DNA of 64,000 bases from Actinacidiphila alni. Its GTDB lineage: Bacteria; Actinomycetota; Actinomycetes; Streptomycetales; Streptomycetaceae. A program made the translations under genes and the position numbers. The notes beneath the pieces are model-generated. The model saw only the letters and a list, made by a program, of their open reading frames with translations. It did no database searches and was not told the origin of the DNA. The stretch covers positions 1 through 64,000 of the forward strand of contig NZ_FONG01000010.1 in NCBI RefSeq assembly GCF_900112845.1, written 5' to 3'. Positions 39,116 to 48,384 of the stretch are shown here, one piece after another (position 1 is the first letter of the stretch; each line of letters opens with the position of its first letter).

Positions 39116-39999
39116 CCGTCCTCCCGCGTCAGCCGGTTGCGCAGGAACACGGCGAGCAGGACCGCCACCACGGCCACCATCGCCAGGCCCATGGCGGCGG
39201 CGTAGCCGAACTGGCCGTACCGGAACGCCTCCGCGTAGGCGAAGAGCATCGGAAGCTGCGTCTTGCCGCCCGGACCGCCGCCGGTCAGCACGTACACCAG
39301 GCCGAAGGAATTGAAGTTCCAGATGAAGTTCAGCGCCATCACGGACAGTGCCACTGGCCGCAGCGCCGGCCAGGTCACGGTGGTGAAGCCGCGCCAGGGC
39401 CCCGCGCCGTCCAGGCCGGCCGCCTCGTGAAGCTCCGCGGGGACGTTCTGCAGGCCGGCCAGCAGCACCACGGTCGTCTGCGGCATGCCCGCCCACACGC
39501 CCACCACGATCACCGCGGGCAGCGCGAGCGACATGCTGGACAGCCAGTCGGTCGTGCCGTCGGTGAGGCGCAGGTCGCGGAGCGCGTTGTTCAGGACGCC
39601 CGCGTCGGGGTTGTACACCAGGCGCCACATGATGCCGATCACGACTTCGGGCATCGCCCACGGCACAAGTGCCAGGGTGCGCGCCAGCCAGCGAAAGCGC
39701 AGGTTCCGGTTGAGCAGCAGTGCCAGGCCGAGGGACAGCAGCAGTTGGAGGACGGTCACGCAGACCGCCCACACCAGTCCGATCCGGAAGGACTGCCAGA
39801 ACAGCGAGTCCAGACGTAACGCGCGGAAGTTGTCCAGGCCGGTGAACGTGGTGGAATGCCGCACGCCGGACTGCGCGTCGGTGAAGGCCAGCGCCGCACC
39901 GTACAGCAGCGGACCGACGCTCAGCACGAGCACCGGGATCAACGCGGGCAGCAGCAGGAACCAGGCGTCCCGGTGCGTCGCAGGACCTGACCGGCTCAA
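39112..39999 (-). CDS. ABC sugar importer, permease 1 (CUT1 type)
   Basis: A 295-residue MalF-like permease. Its start is TTG (39997-39999) with GGGAGGA eight bases upstream. Six helices and the EAA loop (ELHEAAGLDGAGPWRGFTTV) are visible, together with VYVLTGGGPGGKTQLP near the end, a CUT1 hallmark. It is the first gene of the importer operon; the regulator is not obvious, as no LacI or GntR gene adjoins. Confidence 0.93.
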   Translation of the reverse strand: MSRSGPATHRDAWFLLLPALIPVLVLSVGPLLYGAALAFTDAQSGVRHSTTFTGLDNFRALRLDSLFWQSFRIGLVWAVCVTVLQLLLSLGLALLLNRNLRFRWLARTLALVPWAMPEVVIGIMWRLVYNPDAGVLNNALRDLRLTDGTTDWLSSMSLALPAVIVVGVWAGMPQTTVVLLAGLQNVPAELHEAAGLDGAGPWRGFTTVTWPALRPVALSVMALNFIWNFNSFGLVYVLTGGGPGGKTQLPMLFAYAEAFRYGQFGYAAAMGLAMVAVVAVLLAVFLRNRLTREDG

Positions 40000-40287
40000 C
40001 CGCAGTCCTCCCGCCGAACCGGTGCCGGGCCGGCGGCGGACGGTCGGACCGCACGCTCACCCCGGGCCCCCTTCTCCGGTGAAGGAGGTGCCGCCATGGT
40101 CCCGGCCCGGCACGTCCCTGTCGAGACCCCGGCCGAGCCCGCGACCGGGTTCCGAGGAGCCGCAGACGATCACCGCTGTCGGTGCCGCGCAGGCCCGGAC
40201 CCCCGCTGGTCGGAACCGGACGCGCTCTCGCGTGGCAGCCGGTGCCCCGCGGCGCCGCCGCAGCGGGGCGGCCGCTCGCGGCCGCGC

Positions 40288-40416
40288 TCAGTGGTGTCCG
40301 TGGGCGCTGTCGGACGCGCCGCCGAACAGGCGCGCCAGCGCGCGGAACGGCAGCGTGACGACGGTCGCGACGGCGCTGCCGATCGACTTGAGTACATCTG
40401 CTATTGCCGTGAACAT
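40288..40416 (-). CDS. LPFR-motif small protein
   Basis: A 42-residue protein, MFTAIADVLKSIGSAVATVV then TLPFRALARLFGGASDSAHG. The LPFRALARLFGGASDSA core matches a conserved Streptomyces small-protein family named for its LPFR motif. Preceded by AAGGAGGA, and its ATG overlaps the stop of the TetR gene (TGATG), so the two are coupled. The helix is amphipathic and could lie on the membrane. Function unknown. Confidence 0.85.
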   Translation of the reverse strand: MFTAIADVLKSIGSAVATVVTLPFRALARLFGGASDSAHGHH

Positions 40417-41243
40417 CAGGCGCTTCCTCCTTCGGGGTGCGCCGGGCCGCCCGGTGGCTCCGGGCGGAGCCCGCCCCTACGCGTCCGTCTACCCGCCGGT
40501 GCCTTTTCCATGGGAACCGGGCCCGCACCGGTCGGAACCGTCGCGGGAGCGGCCAGTTCGGCCGCGGCCCGGTCGATCAGCGTGTCCAGGACGTCGGGGT
40601 AGGCGCTGTCGGTCATCCGTGCGGCGAGCAGTGGAGCCGTCTCGGCGATCCGGGGGTGGGTATCGGACGGAAGGGCCGCGTAGGTGGTCCGCCACATGCG
40701 CTCGTCCGCCGCCAGGGCGGCCGGTGGCAGGGCGAGCGAGGCGGCGTCCAGGGCGGCGAAGGCGAGACAGCTGTCGATGAAGACGTGGTAGTGCCTCGCC
40801 AGGTCCCGGTCGCGGAAACCCGCACGGTGCAGGATCGACAGCACCGTCTCGTCCACGGTCAGGACGTGCGGGCCACCGCTGACCCGGCTCGCCGTGAGGA
40901 CGGCCGCCTGCGGGTGGGAGAGGTAGGCGCGGTGAATGCGCAGGCCCAGTGTGCGCAGGTCCTGCCGCCAGTCGCCGGTCGACGTCCAGCCCGCCAGCGC
41001 CCGTCCGGTCAGTTCGTCGGCGATGGCCAGGACGAGGGCGTCCATCCCGGCGAAGTACCGGTACAGGGCACTCGGATCGGCACCGAGCGCCAGCCCCAGG
41101 CGCCGTGCCGTCAGCCCTTGGGCGCCGTGTTCGGCGAGCATGCGCAGCGCGGTGCGCACGATCAGTTCGTGGCTGAGCACCTCGCCCTGCCGGGTGCGGC
41201 GCCGCCGCTGTCTGGCGGCGCCCGCCACCACGTCCTTGGCCAT
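40416..41243 (-). CDS. TetR-family regulator
   Basis: A 275-residue TetR protein with the HTH VRTALRMLAEHGAQGLTARR and LGADPSALYRYFAG. The C-terminal TetR_C domain (~85-235) resembles TetR_C_11-type regulators (LRTLGLRIHRAYLSHPQAAV). A Pro/Gly/Arg-rich tail of about 35 residues follows. The start is ATG 41241-41243. It is divergent from the saccharopine-dehydrogenase-like gene, 122 bases away, and coupled to the LPFR small protein. It probably regulates one or both of these. Confidence 0.9.
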   Translation of the reverse strand: MAKDVVAGAARQRRRRTRQGEVLSHELIVRTALRMLAEHGAQGLTARRLGLALGADPSALYRYFAGMDALVLAIADELTGRALAGWTSTGDWRQDLRTLGLRIHRAYLSHPQAAVLTASRVSGGPHVLTVDETVLSILHRAGFRDRDLARHYHVFIDSCLAFAALDAASLALPPAALAADERMWRTTYAALPSDTHPRIAETAPLLAARMTDSAYPDVLDTLIDRAAAELAAPATVPTGAGPVPMEKAPAGRRTRRGGLRPEPPGGPAHPEGGSA

Positions 41244-41365
41244 GCCGGGCAGCTTATGCCAACGCCATTGACCTAAGACCCGTCGACACGGTTCCCTCGC
41301 GTCACCGGCCACAGGTCACGAAAGGGTGGACCGGACCGGCGGAACGGCAAGGATTGGGGATCGCC

Positions 41366-42625
41366 ATGCGCGTACTTCTCGTCGGAGCGGGAGGCGTCGG
41401 AAGCGCCGTCGTACGGATCGCGGCACGACGCGACTTCCTGGACCACATGGTCGTCGCCGATTACGACCCGGCACGCGCCGAAGCCGCCGTGGCGGCGGTG
41501 GGCGACGCGGAAGGGCGTGACGCACGCTTCAGCGCCGTGCGGATCGACGCCGCCGACCGGGAGGCGGTGCGGCAGGTGCTGGTCGACGAGCGGTGCGACG
41601 TCCTGCTCAACGCCACCGACCCGCGCTTCGTCATGCCGCTCTTCCACGCGGCCGGCGACGCCGGTGTCACCTATCTGGACATGGCGATGTCGCTGTCCGT
41701 CCCGCACCAGGCACAGCCCCACGAGATGTGCGGTACGAAGCTGGGCGACGAGCAGTTCGCCCATGCCGAGGAGTGGGAGCGGGCCGGACGGCTGGCGCTG
41801 GTCGGCATGGGGGTCGAGCCCGGCCTGTCGGACGTCTTCGCCCGCTACGCGGCGGACCACCTGTTCGACACCATCGACGAGATCGGGGTGCGCGACGGCG
41901 CCGATCTGACCGTGGACGGATACGACTTCGCCCCGTCGTTCAGCATCTGGACGACCATCGAGGAGTGTCTCAATCCGCCGGTCGTCTGGGACGCCGAGCG
42001 CGGCTGGCACACCACCGCTCCCTTCAGCGAACCCGAGGTCTTCGACTTCCCCGAGGGGATCGGCCCGGTCGAGTGCGTCAACGTCGAGCACGAGGAGGTC
42101 CTGCTGATTCCCCGCTGGATCACCGCCCGCCGCGTGACCTTCAAGTACGGCCTCGGCCAGGACTTCATCGACAAGCTCCGCACGTTGCACGCCCTGGGTC
42201 TTGACAGCACCCGGCCCGTCACCGTCCCCAGCGACCGCGGACCGGCCCTCGTCAGTCCGCGCGACGTCGTCGCCGCCGTCCTGCCCGACCCGGCCGGCCT
42301 CGGCGACCGGATGCACGGCAAGACCTGCGCCGGCACCTGGGTCACCGGCAGCAAGGGCGGCAGGCCGCGCGAGGTGTACCTCTACCACGTCGTCGACAAC
42401 GACTGGTCGATGCGCGAATACGGCACACAGGCCGTCGTCTGGCAGACGGCGGTCAATCCTGTCGTGGCGCTCGAACTCCTCGCCGCCGGCACCTGGTCGG
42501 GCGCGGGCGTCCTCGGACCCGAGGCATTCGACCCGCGCCCCTTCCTGGGGCTCCTCACCGACTACGGGTCGCCTTGGGCGATCCGCGAGCAGGGCCGTGG
42601 TCAGGAGCCGATCGGGAAGGCGTAG
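41366..42625 (+). CDS. Saccharopine dehydrogenase-like oxidoreductase
   Basis: A 419-residue NAD(P)-dependent enzyme. N-terminal Rossmann motif VLLVGAGGVGSAVV, then the family's VLLNATDPRFVMPLFHAAGD and TYLDMAMS, and a C-terminal catalytic part with VGMGVEPGLSDVFARYA and KTCAGTWVTGSKGG. It resembles saccharopine reductase and carboxynorspermidine synthase-like proteins, so an amino-acid or polyamine substrate is likely, unproven. The 3' end overlaps the convergent kinase gene by 25 bases. Confidence 0.9.
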   Translation: MRVLLVGAGGVGSAVVRIAARRDFLDHMVVADYDPARAEAAVAAVGDAEGRDARFSAVRIDAADREAVRQVLVDERCDVLLNATDPRFVMPLFHAAGDAGVTYLDMAMSLSVPHQAQPHEMCGTKLGDEQFAHAEEWERAGRLALVGMGVEPGLSDVFARYAADHLFDTIDEIGVRDGADLTVDGYDFAPSFSIWTTIEECLNPPVVWDAERGWHTTAPFSEPEVFDFPEGIGPVECVNVEHEEVLLIPRWITARRVTFKYGLGQDFIDKLRTLHALGLDSTRPVTVPSDRGPALVSPRDVVAAVLPDPAGLGDRMHGKTCAGTWVTGSKGGRPREVYLYHVVDNDWSMREYGTQAVVWQTAVNPVVALELLAAGTWSGAGVLGPEAFDPRPFLGLLTDYGSPWAIREQGRGQEPIGKA

Positions 42626-44823
42626 ACATGACCGTCCCGGCTGCCGACATAGAGCATCGTGTCGGTGAGCGCGGGCGAGGAGCGGACGGGGCCTCCGGTG
42701 GAAAACGCCCAGCGCACCGATCCGGAGGCGCCGTCGAGCGCGTAGAGCTCGCCGTCGTTGGCGCCGATGTAGACGGTGCCGCGCAGTACGGCGGGTGACG
42801 ACAGCACCTCGTCGCCGGTCGTGCTCTTCCACCGCTCGGCGCCGGTCGCGGCGTCCAGGGCGTAGGCGGCAGGCCCGTTGCTGCCGACGTAGACGGTGCC
42901 GTCGGTGACGAACGGCGTGGAGTCCACGTGGACACCGATCTCGTGGCTCCACAGGCCCTTGCCGGTCTTGGCGTCGACGGCGTGCACATGGGAGTCGTCG
43001 CTGCCGACGTAGACGACGCCGGCGACGACGGTCGGCGAGGAGTCGATGTGGTCGCCCGCGGTGTACGTCCAGCGCACTTTGCCGGTGGCCGGGTCGAGGG
43101 CGTAGAGCTTGTGGTCGTTGCTGCCGACGTAGACGGTGCCGTCCGCGATGACGGGTGAGGAGTCGACGTTGTCGCCGGTCAGCAGCTTCCAGCGGACCGA
43201 ACCGCTGGCGGCGTCGATCGCGTAGAAGGAGTTGTCCTCGCTGCCGACGTAGACGGTGCCGTCGGCGACGGCCGGCGAAGAGGCCACCGCGCTGCCGGTC
43301 GTCAGCGTCCAGCGCACCGCGCCGGTCGCCGCGTCGAGTGCGTACACCTTGTGGTCGTAACTGCCCACGTACACCGTGCCGTTGGCCACGGCCGGGGAGG
43401 AGACGATCTTCGCCCCGGCGAAGCGGCTCCAGCGCACCTTGCCGGACTTCGCGTCGAGGGCGTAGACCTTGCCGTCGTCGCAACCGACGTACAGCACACC
43501 TCCCACGACCGTCGGAGAGGAGTCGACCGGCCCGCCGACGGCGCGGGACCACGCCGGCGCCGGGACGGCCACGGGTGCCGTGGATCCGGATGCCGTGGAC
43601 GACGGCTTCGACGAGCCCTGCGACGAGGCCGACGGCGAGCCGTTCGCGCCGTCGTCCTTGGAGCCGCCGCCGTTCACCGCCGCCAGGATCCCGGCGGCGA
43701 GACCGATCGCCACCACCACGCCGACGGCAGCGGCGATCATCCGGCCGCGCCGGCGTCCGCCGCCGGTGGGCTCGAGTACCGGCGCCACCGGCCTGAGTAC
43801 GGGTGTCGTCGGTCCGTAGGGGCTCGCTGGCACAGATGCCGGCATCGGCGGCGCGCCCAGGTCCGGCGCAGGGCCGAACCCGGCGGGTGTCGAGTGGGGC
43901 GAGGAGTCGCTACCGGCCGGTACTCCGTTCGTCACCGGTCCGCCGGGCATGGTGCGGGCGGACCGCTCGATCGCCTCGGTGAGTCCGGCCGGCAGCCAGT
44001 CGCCCGTGACCGGGCCGCCGCCGTCCGTCTCCTGGAGCAGGTCGAGCAGCGCTTCCGGGGTGGGGCGGCTCGCCGGATCCTTCGCCAGGCAGGCGGCCAC
44101 CACCGGCCGCAGTTCGGCCGGCAGTCCGTCGAGCCTCGGCTGCTGGTGGATCACGCGGTACAGCAGCGCGGGTGTCGGCCCGTCCCCGAACGGGCCGCTG
44201 CCGGCCGCCGCGAAGGCCAGCACCGCGCCCAGCGAGAACATGTCCGTGGCGCCCGTCACCCGCTCCCCCGCGATCTGCTCGGGCGACATGTAGCCGGGCG
44301 AGCCGACCGTGAGGCCGGTGCGGGTCAGATCGGTTCCCTCGGCCGCACGGGAGATGCCGAAGTCGATCACCCGGGGGCCGTCCAGGGCCAGCAGCACGTT
44401 CGACGGTTTCAGGTCGCGGTGCACCACGCCCGCCGAGTGGATCACCGCCACCGACTCCGCGAGACCGCCGGCCAGCGCCCGCAGCGACGGGGCGGGCAGC
44501 GGCCCGAAGTCGCGCACCGCGCCGGCCAGCGAGGGCCCCGGCACGTATTCAGTGGCGAGCCACGGCGGCTTGCCGAGCGGATCAGCGTCGATGACCGACA
44601 CCGTGAACGCGCCACCGACGGTCCTGGCCATCTCGACCTCGCGCCGGAACCTGACCACGAACTCCGGGTCGTCGGCCAGCTCGGTGCGCACCACCTTCAG
44701 CGCCACCCGGCGCCCGCCGCGCGAACGGGCCAGATACACCCGGCCCATGCCGCCGGTACCGAGCAGCGCGAGCAGGCGATAGCCGGCGACCTGTTGCGGA
44801 TCGCCGTCTTCCAGCGGTTCCAT
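42601..44823 (-). CDS. Ser/Thr protein kinase with eight-repeat PQQ-like propeller
   Basis: A 740-residue membrane kinase. Kinase domain ~15-265: GTGGMGRVYLAR, Lys43 (VALKVV), HRDLKPSNV (Asp136), DFG (Asp154) and PGYMSPEQ. A Pro/Ser linker, one membrane helix (~361-385), then outside the cell eight repeats (~430-740) of the form SSPxVxxGxVYVGSxDxxxYALDxxTGxxRW, each about 38 residues, ending in RDGHVYAFPIGS. This looks like an eight-bladed PQQ-binding-like propeller that may sense a ligand. The blades are very similar, implying recent internal duplication. Domain plan matches known Streptomyces PknD-like kinases. Confidence 0.93.
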   Translation of the reverse strand: MEPLEDGDPQQVAGYRLLALLGTGGMGRVYLARSRGGRRVALKVVRTELADDPEFVVRFRREVEMARTVGGAFTVSVIDADPLGKPPWLATEYVPGPSLAGAVRDFGPLPAPSLRALAGGLAESVAVIHSAGVVHRDLKPSNVLLALDGPRVIDFGISRAAEGTDLTRTGLTVGSPGYMSPEQIAGERVTGATDMFSLGAVLAFAAAGSGPFGDGPTPALLYRVIHQQPRLDGLPAELRPVVAACLAKDPASRPTPEALLDLLQETDGGGPVTGDWLPAGLTEAIERSARTMPGGPVTNGVPAGSDSSPHSTPAGFGPAPDLGAPPMPASVPASPYGPTTPVLRPVAPVLEPTGGGRRRGRMIAAAVGVVVAIGLAAGILAAVNGGGSKDDGANGSPSASSQGSSKPSSTASGSTAPVAVPAPAWSRAVGGPVDSSPTVVGGVLYVGCDDGKVYALDAKSGKVRWSRFAGAKIVSSPAVANGTVYVGSYDHKVYALDAATGAVRWTLTTGSAVASSPAVADGTVYVGSEDNSFYAIDAASGSVRWKLLTGDNVDSSPVIADGTVYVGSNDHKLYALDPATGKVRWTYTAGDHIDSSPTVVAGVVYVGSDDSHVHAVDAKTGKGLWSHEIGVHVDSTPFVTDGTVYVGSNGPAAYALDAATGAERWKSTTGDEVLSSPAVLRGTVYIGANDGELYALDGASGSVRWAFSTGGPVRSSPALTDTMLYVGSRDGHVYAFPIGS

Positions 44824-45101
44824 GACCGTTCCCCCCACCAACCACGACCCGGACGCACGTCGTGCTCCGACACGGTGCGCGCCCATGATGGCCCATTGGA
44901 AGCGTTTCGTCAGGCGAAGGCGCGGCAGGTGTCGCAAGGGTGATACGCGCCGCCCGCGACGCGGACGACCCGGCGTGTCGCGAAGATCTCCGCAGTCTGC
45001 AACAACGGTGTAACCAGTGGTGACAGGGGCAGGTGTGGCATCGCACGGTGGAATTCACGGCAGGGTCGACCCGCGGCCCGAGGACTGATGGAGGTCCGAA
45101 G

Positions 45102-45791
45102 ATGCGCAGCCTGTCCGTACGCACGATGGCGACCGCCGCCGCTCTGGCGACGGCCGCGCTGACGGTGACAGCTTGCTCCGACAGCAGTGACAACTCCGAA
45201 CCGGCCGGTTCGTCCGTCTCGGTCAGCGCGGCGCCCTCGGACTCGGCATCGGGTTCGTCGTCGGGTGGTTCGTCGGGGACGTCGGCGCCGGACGACGGCG
45301 GTACGCAGGGCGCGTCGGGCGGCGGCCCCTCGTCCTCGGCCACCGCTTCCGGCGGCGGGAACGCGCCGGCTGCCTCCGGCGCGTGTGCCAGCGGTCAGCT
45401 CTCGGTCGCGCTCAAGGACGCCGAGGTGGGCGCCGGGCAGTACAACGCGGAGATCGTCTTCACCAACACCGGCAGCACGTCGTGCACGATGACCGGTTTC
45501 CCGGGCGTGTCCTACGTCAAGAAGGCCGGCGTCCAGGCCGGTCCCGCGGCCGACCGCGACGGCGCCGCGTACGGTCCGGTGACGCTTGCGCCGCACGCCA
45601 CCGCGTCCGCGCGCCTGCACGACAGCAACGGCCAGGGCGGCTACGACCCCGGCCAGTGCAAACTGACCGACGTCGAGGGGCTGCGGATCTATCCGCCGAA
45701 CCAGAAGGCGGCGCTGTTCCTGCCGCACAAGACGGAGCACTGCGCCGGTACCGGCATTCATCCGCTGCGGATAGGCGCCGTCCAGCGCTGA
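45102..45791 (+). CDS. DUF4232-domain lipoprotein
   Basis: A 229-residue secreted lipoprotein: signal with lipobox ALTVTAC (Cys ~26), then a long Ser/Gly/Asp-rich disordered linker (~27-93) and a DUF4232 domain (SGQLSVALKDAEVGAGQYNA, VFTNTGSTSCTMTGFPGVSY, CKLTDVEGLRIYPPNQ). DUF4232 has a beta-sandwich fold and unknown role at the cell surface. The ATG follows GGAGG-containing sequence. It is divergent from the kinase gene. Confidence 0.88.
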   Translation: MRSLSVRTMATAAALATAALTVTACSDSSDNSEPAGSSVSVSAAPSDSASGSSSGGSSGTSAPDDGGTQGASGGGPSSSATASGGGNAPAASGACASGQLSVALKDAEVGAGQYNAEIVFTNTGSTSCTMTGFPGVSYVKKAGVQAGPAADRDGAAYGPVTLAPHATASARLHDSNGQGGYDPGQCKLTDVEGLRIYPPNQKAALFLPHKTEHCAGTGIHPLRIGAVQR

Positions 45792-46021
45792 CGCGACGTC
45801 ATGTCCCGGTGAGGACCCGTGCGTTGGCGTGAGGCTGTGAGCGCCCCGCCCGCATGGTGGACGACGACGGTCGCGGGGCGCGATGATCGCTAGCCTGCGC
45901 GCATCGCGCGGCACCGTGAAGTGCCGGGTCACGGCGGCGAACCGGACCCGGCACGCGGCACGCGTACGGGCAACGGCCCGCCTCCTGACCGCCGTTGGTC
46001 TCACCGAGAGGGGCGCATCGC

Positions 46022-47872
46022 ATGTTCACGACCCGGCCGACCCTGCAGGGCACATTCGGAATGGTGGCGTCCACGCACTGGCTGGCGTCACAGAGCGCGA
46101 TGGCCGTGCTGGAGGACGGCGGGAACGCGTACGACGCCGCTGTCGCCGGCGCGTTCGTGCTGCATGTGGTGGAGCCGCACCTCAACGGCCCGGCCGGTGA
46201 GGTGCCGATCATCGTCGCCCCGGCCGGCGGGGACGTCCGGGTGCTGTGCGGTCAGGGCGTCGCGCCCGCCGGGGCCACCGTCGCCCACTACCGTTCGCTC
46301 GGCCTCGACCTGGTGCCCGGCACCGGGCCGCTGGCCTCGGCGGTGCCCGGCGCCTTCGACGCCTGGATGACCCTGCTGCGCGATCACGGCACCAAGTACC
46401 TGGCGGAGGTGTTGCGGCACGCCATCGGCTATGCCGCGGACGGCCACCCGCCGGTGGAGCGGCTGACGGCGACGGTCGAGACCGTGCGCGAGCTGTTCGA
46501 GACGGAGTGGACGTCCTCCGCCGAGCTGTATCTGCCGGGCGGACGGGCGCCGCGCCCCGGTGAGCCGTGGCGCAATCCGGCGCTCGCGGCGACCTGGCGG
46601 CGCCTGGTCGCGGAGGCGGAGGCGGCCGGCGGCGACCGGGTCGCGCAGATCGAGGCCGCGCGGCGGATCTGGCGGGAGGGTTTCGTTGCCGAGGCGATCG
46701 TGGCCCAGGCGGCGCGCCCCACGATGGACACCAGCGGTGAGCGTCACGTCGGCACGCTGAGCGCGGCCGATCTCGCGGGCTGGTCCGCGACGTACGAGAC
46801 GCCGGCCACCTACGAGTGGGACGGCTGGACGGTGTGCAAGGCGGGTCCCTGGAGCCAGGGCCCGGCCTTTCTCCAGCAGTTGGCCCTGCTGCCGCCGGTC
46901 GCCGCGGAGCTGCCCGCGTACGGGTCGGCCGCATACGTCCATCAACTGGTCGAGGGCACCAAGCTCGCGATGGCCGACCGGGAGGCGTGGTACGGCGACG
47001 CGGCCGACGTGCCGCTGGAGGCGCTGCTGTCGGCGCCGTACAACGACGGCAGGCGGGCACTGATCGGTGACCGCTGTTCGCACGAACTGCGGCCCGGCAG
47101 CCCCGGGGGACGCGTTCCGCGGCTGAGCCGGCACGCGACGGCGGCGGGCGCGGCCTCCGGAGCGGCCGGACATCTGCCGCCGCCGCTCGTGGCGGGCGCG
47201 GGAGAACCCACGGTCGCGCCGACCGGGGCCACCGCCGCTGAGCCGGTCGTCGCCGACGACGGCGGTACGCGCGGCGACACCTGCCACATCGATGTGGTCG
47301 ACCGCTGGGGCAACATGATCTCGGCGACGCCGAGCGGCGGCTGGCTCCAGTCCAATCCGGTCATTCCCGAGCTGGGCTTTCCGCTCGGCACCCGCCTGCA
47401 GATGACCTGGCTGGAGGAGGGCCTGCCCAACTCCCTCTCCCCCGGCCGCAGGCCGCGCACGACGCTCTCGCCGTCCCTCGCGCTGCGCGACGGTGTGCCC
47501 GTACTGGCCTTCGGGACGCCCGGCGGTGACCAGCAGGACCAGTGGCAGCTGCACTTCTTTCTCGCCGTGGCGCTGCGCGGCCACGTACGCGGCGGCTACG
47601 ACCTCCAGGGCTCGGTCGACGCGCCCAACTGGCACACCGACAGCTTCCCCGGCTCCTTCTTCCCGCGTGCCATGGCGCCCGGCAGTCTCACGGTGGAGGG
47701 CCGGACGGAGCCGGACGTCGTGGCCGAACTGCGCCGTCGCGGGCACCGGGTGACCGTCGCGGACCCATGGTCGGAGGGGCGGCTGTGCGCCGTCGCCCGC
47801 GATCCGCGTACGGGTGTGCTGTCGGCCGCCGCGAATCCGCGGGGCATGCAGGGCTACGCCGTGGGGCGCTGA
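46022..47872 (+). CDS. Gamma-glutamyltransferase family protein
   Basis: A 616-residue Ntn hydrolase of the gamma-glutamyltranspeptidase family. The predicted nucleophile and autocleavage site is Thr420 (RGDTCHIDVVDRWGNM), followed by SATPSGGWLQS and FGTPGGDQQDQ. The N-terminal large-subunit part shows the family start (GMVASTHWLASQSAMAVLED, GGNAYDAAVAGAFV). No signal peptide is visible; a longer start nine codons upstream would not add one. The length fits the cephalosporin acylase/GGT subgroup; substrate could be glutathione or a peptide. Confidence 0.93.
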   Translation: MFTTRPTLQGTFGMVASTHWLASQSAMAVLEDGGNAYDAAVAGAFVLHVVEPHLNGPAGEVPIIVAPAGGDVRVLCGQGVAPAGATVAHYRSLGLDLVPGTGPLASAVPGAFDAWMTLLRDHGTKYLAEVLRHAIGYAADGHPPVERLTATVETVRELFETEWTSSAELYLPGGRAPRPGEPWRNPALAATWRRLVAEAEAAGGDRVAQIEAARRIWREGFVAEAIVAQAARPTMDTSGERHVGTLSAADLAGWSATYETPATYEWDGWTVCKAGPWSQGPAFLQQLALLPPVAAELPAYGSAAYVHQLVEGTKLAMADREAWYGDAADVPLEALLSAPYNDGRRALIGDRCSHELRPGSPGGRVPRLSRHATAAGAASGAAGHLPPPLVAGAGEPTVAPTGATAAEPVVADDGGTRGDTCHIDVVDRWGNMISATPSGGWLQSNPVIPELGFPLGTRLQMTWLEEGLPNSLSPGRRPRTTLSPSLALRDGVPVLAFGTPGGDQQDQWQLHFFLAVALRGHVRGGYDLQGSVDAPNWHTDSFPGSFFPRAMAPGSLTVEGRTEPDVVAELRRRGHRVTVADPWSEGRLCAVARDPRTGVLSAAANPRGMQGYAVGR

Positions 47873-47950
47873 GCCGCGCGGTACGGCTCGTCCTGGGCGT
47901 GCCGGGCATCCGCGGTGCGCTCGGTGACGTGCCGTCCGGCCGGCGGGGAG

Positions 47951-48334
47951 TCAGTTCATGCCGACGCTCTGCCGGTCCGGCTCGATGAGGAGGGCGACGC
48001 GCTCGACGTCGCGCGAGTACGGTCCGCCGATGTACTTCGTCGCGATCCGGTCGACGATCTCCCAGCCCGCGTCGCCCGTCACCCATTCCACGACCCTGCC
48101 GCGGACGAGGACCGGTTCGAACGGCTTGTCCGGCGGGGTCAGCGAGATCGCCACCCGCGGATCGCGCCGCAGATTGCGGGCCTTGCGCGAGTCGGGGCCG
48201 GTGAGCACGACGATGTGCTCGCCGTGCGTGCCGATCCAGACGGGGACGGTGTGCGGGCCGCCGTCGGGCAGGACGGTGGCGAGGTGGGCGATCGGGGTGC
48301 CGTCGAGTACGTCGCGGACGTCGGTGTCGAGCAT
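47951..48334 (-). CDS. Pyridoxamine 5'-phosphate oxidase-fold, F420-type protein
   Basis: A 127-residue split-barrel flavin/F420-binding protein: PIAHLATVLPDGGPHTVPVW, SRKARNLRRDPRVAISLTPP, VLVRGRVVEWV. The family reduces small substrates with F420 or FMN. I chose the ATG nine bases after AGGAG; another ATG directly abuts that site and is less likely. It lies beside a broken reductase gene and an HxlR regulator, so they may have formed one redox operon. Confidence 0.88.
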   Translation of the reverse strand: MLDTDVRDVLDGTPIAHLATVLPDGGPHTVPVWIGTHGEHIVVLTGPDSRKARNLRRDPRVAISLTPPDKPFEPVLVRGRVVEWVTGDAGWEIVDRIATKYIGGPYSRDVERVALLIEPDRQSVGMN

Positions 48335-48384
48335 CGTGGTCATCTCCTGCTGGGTGGGGTCGGTGGGGTGATACGGGGCCGCGC

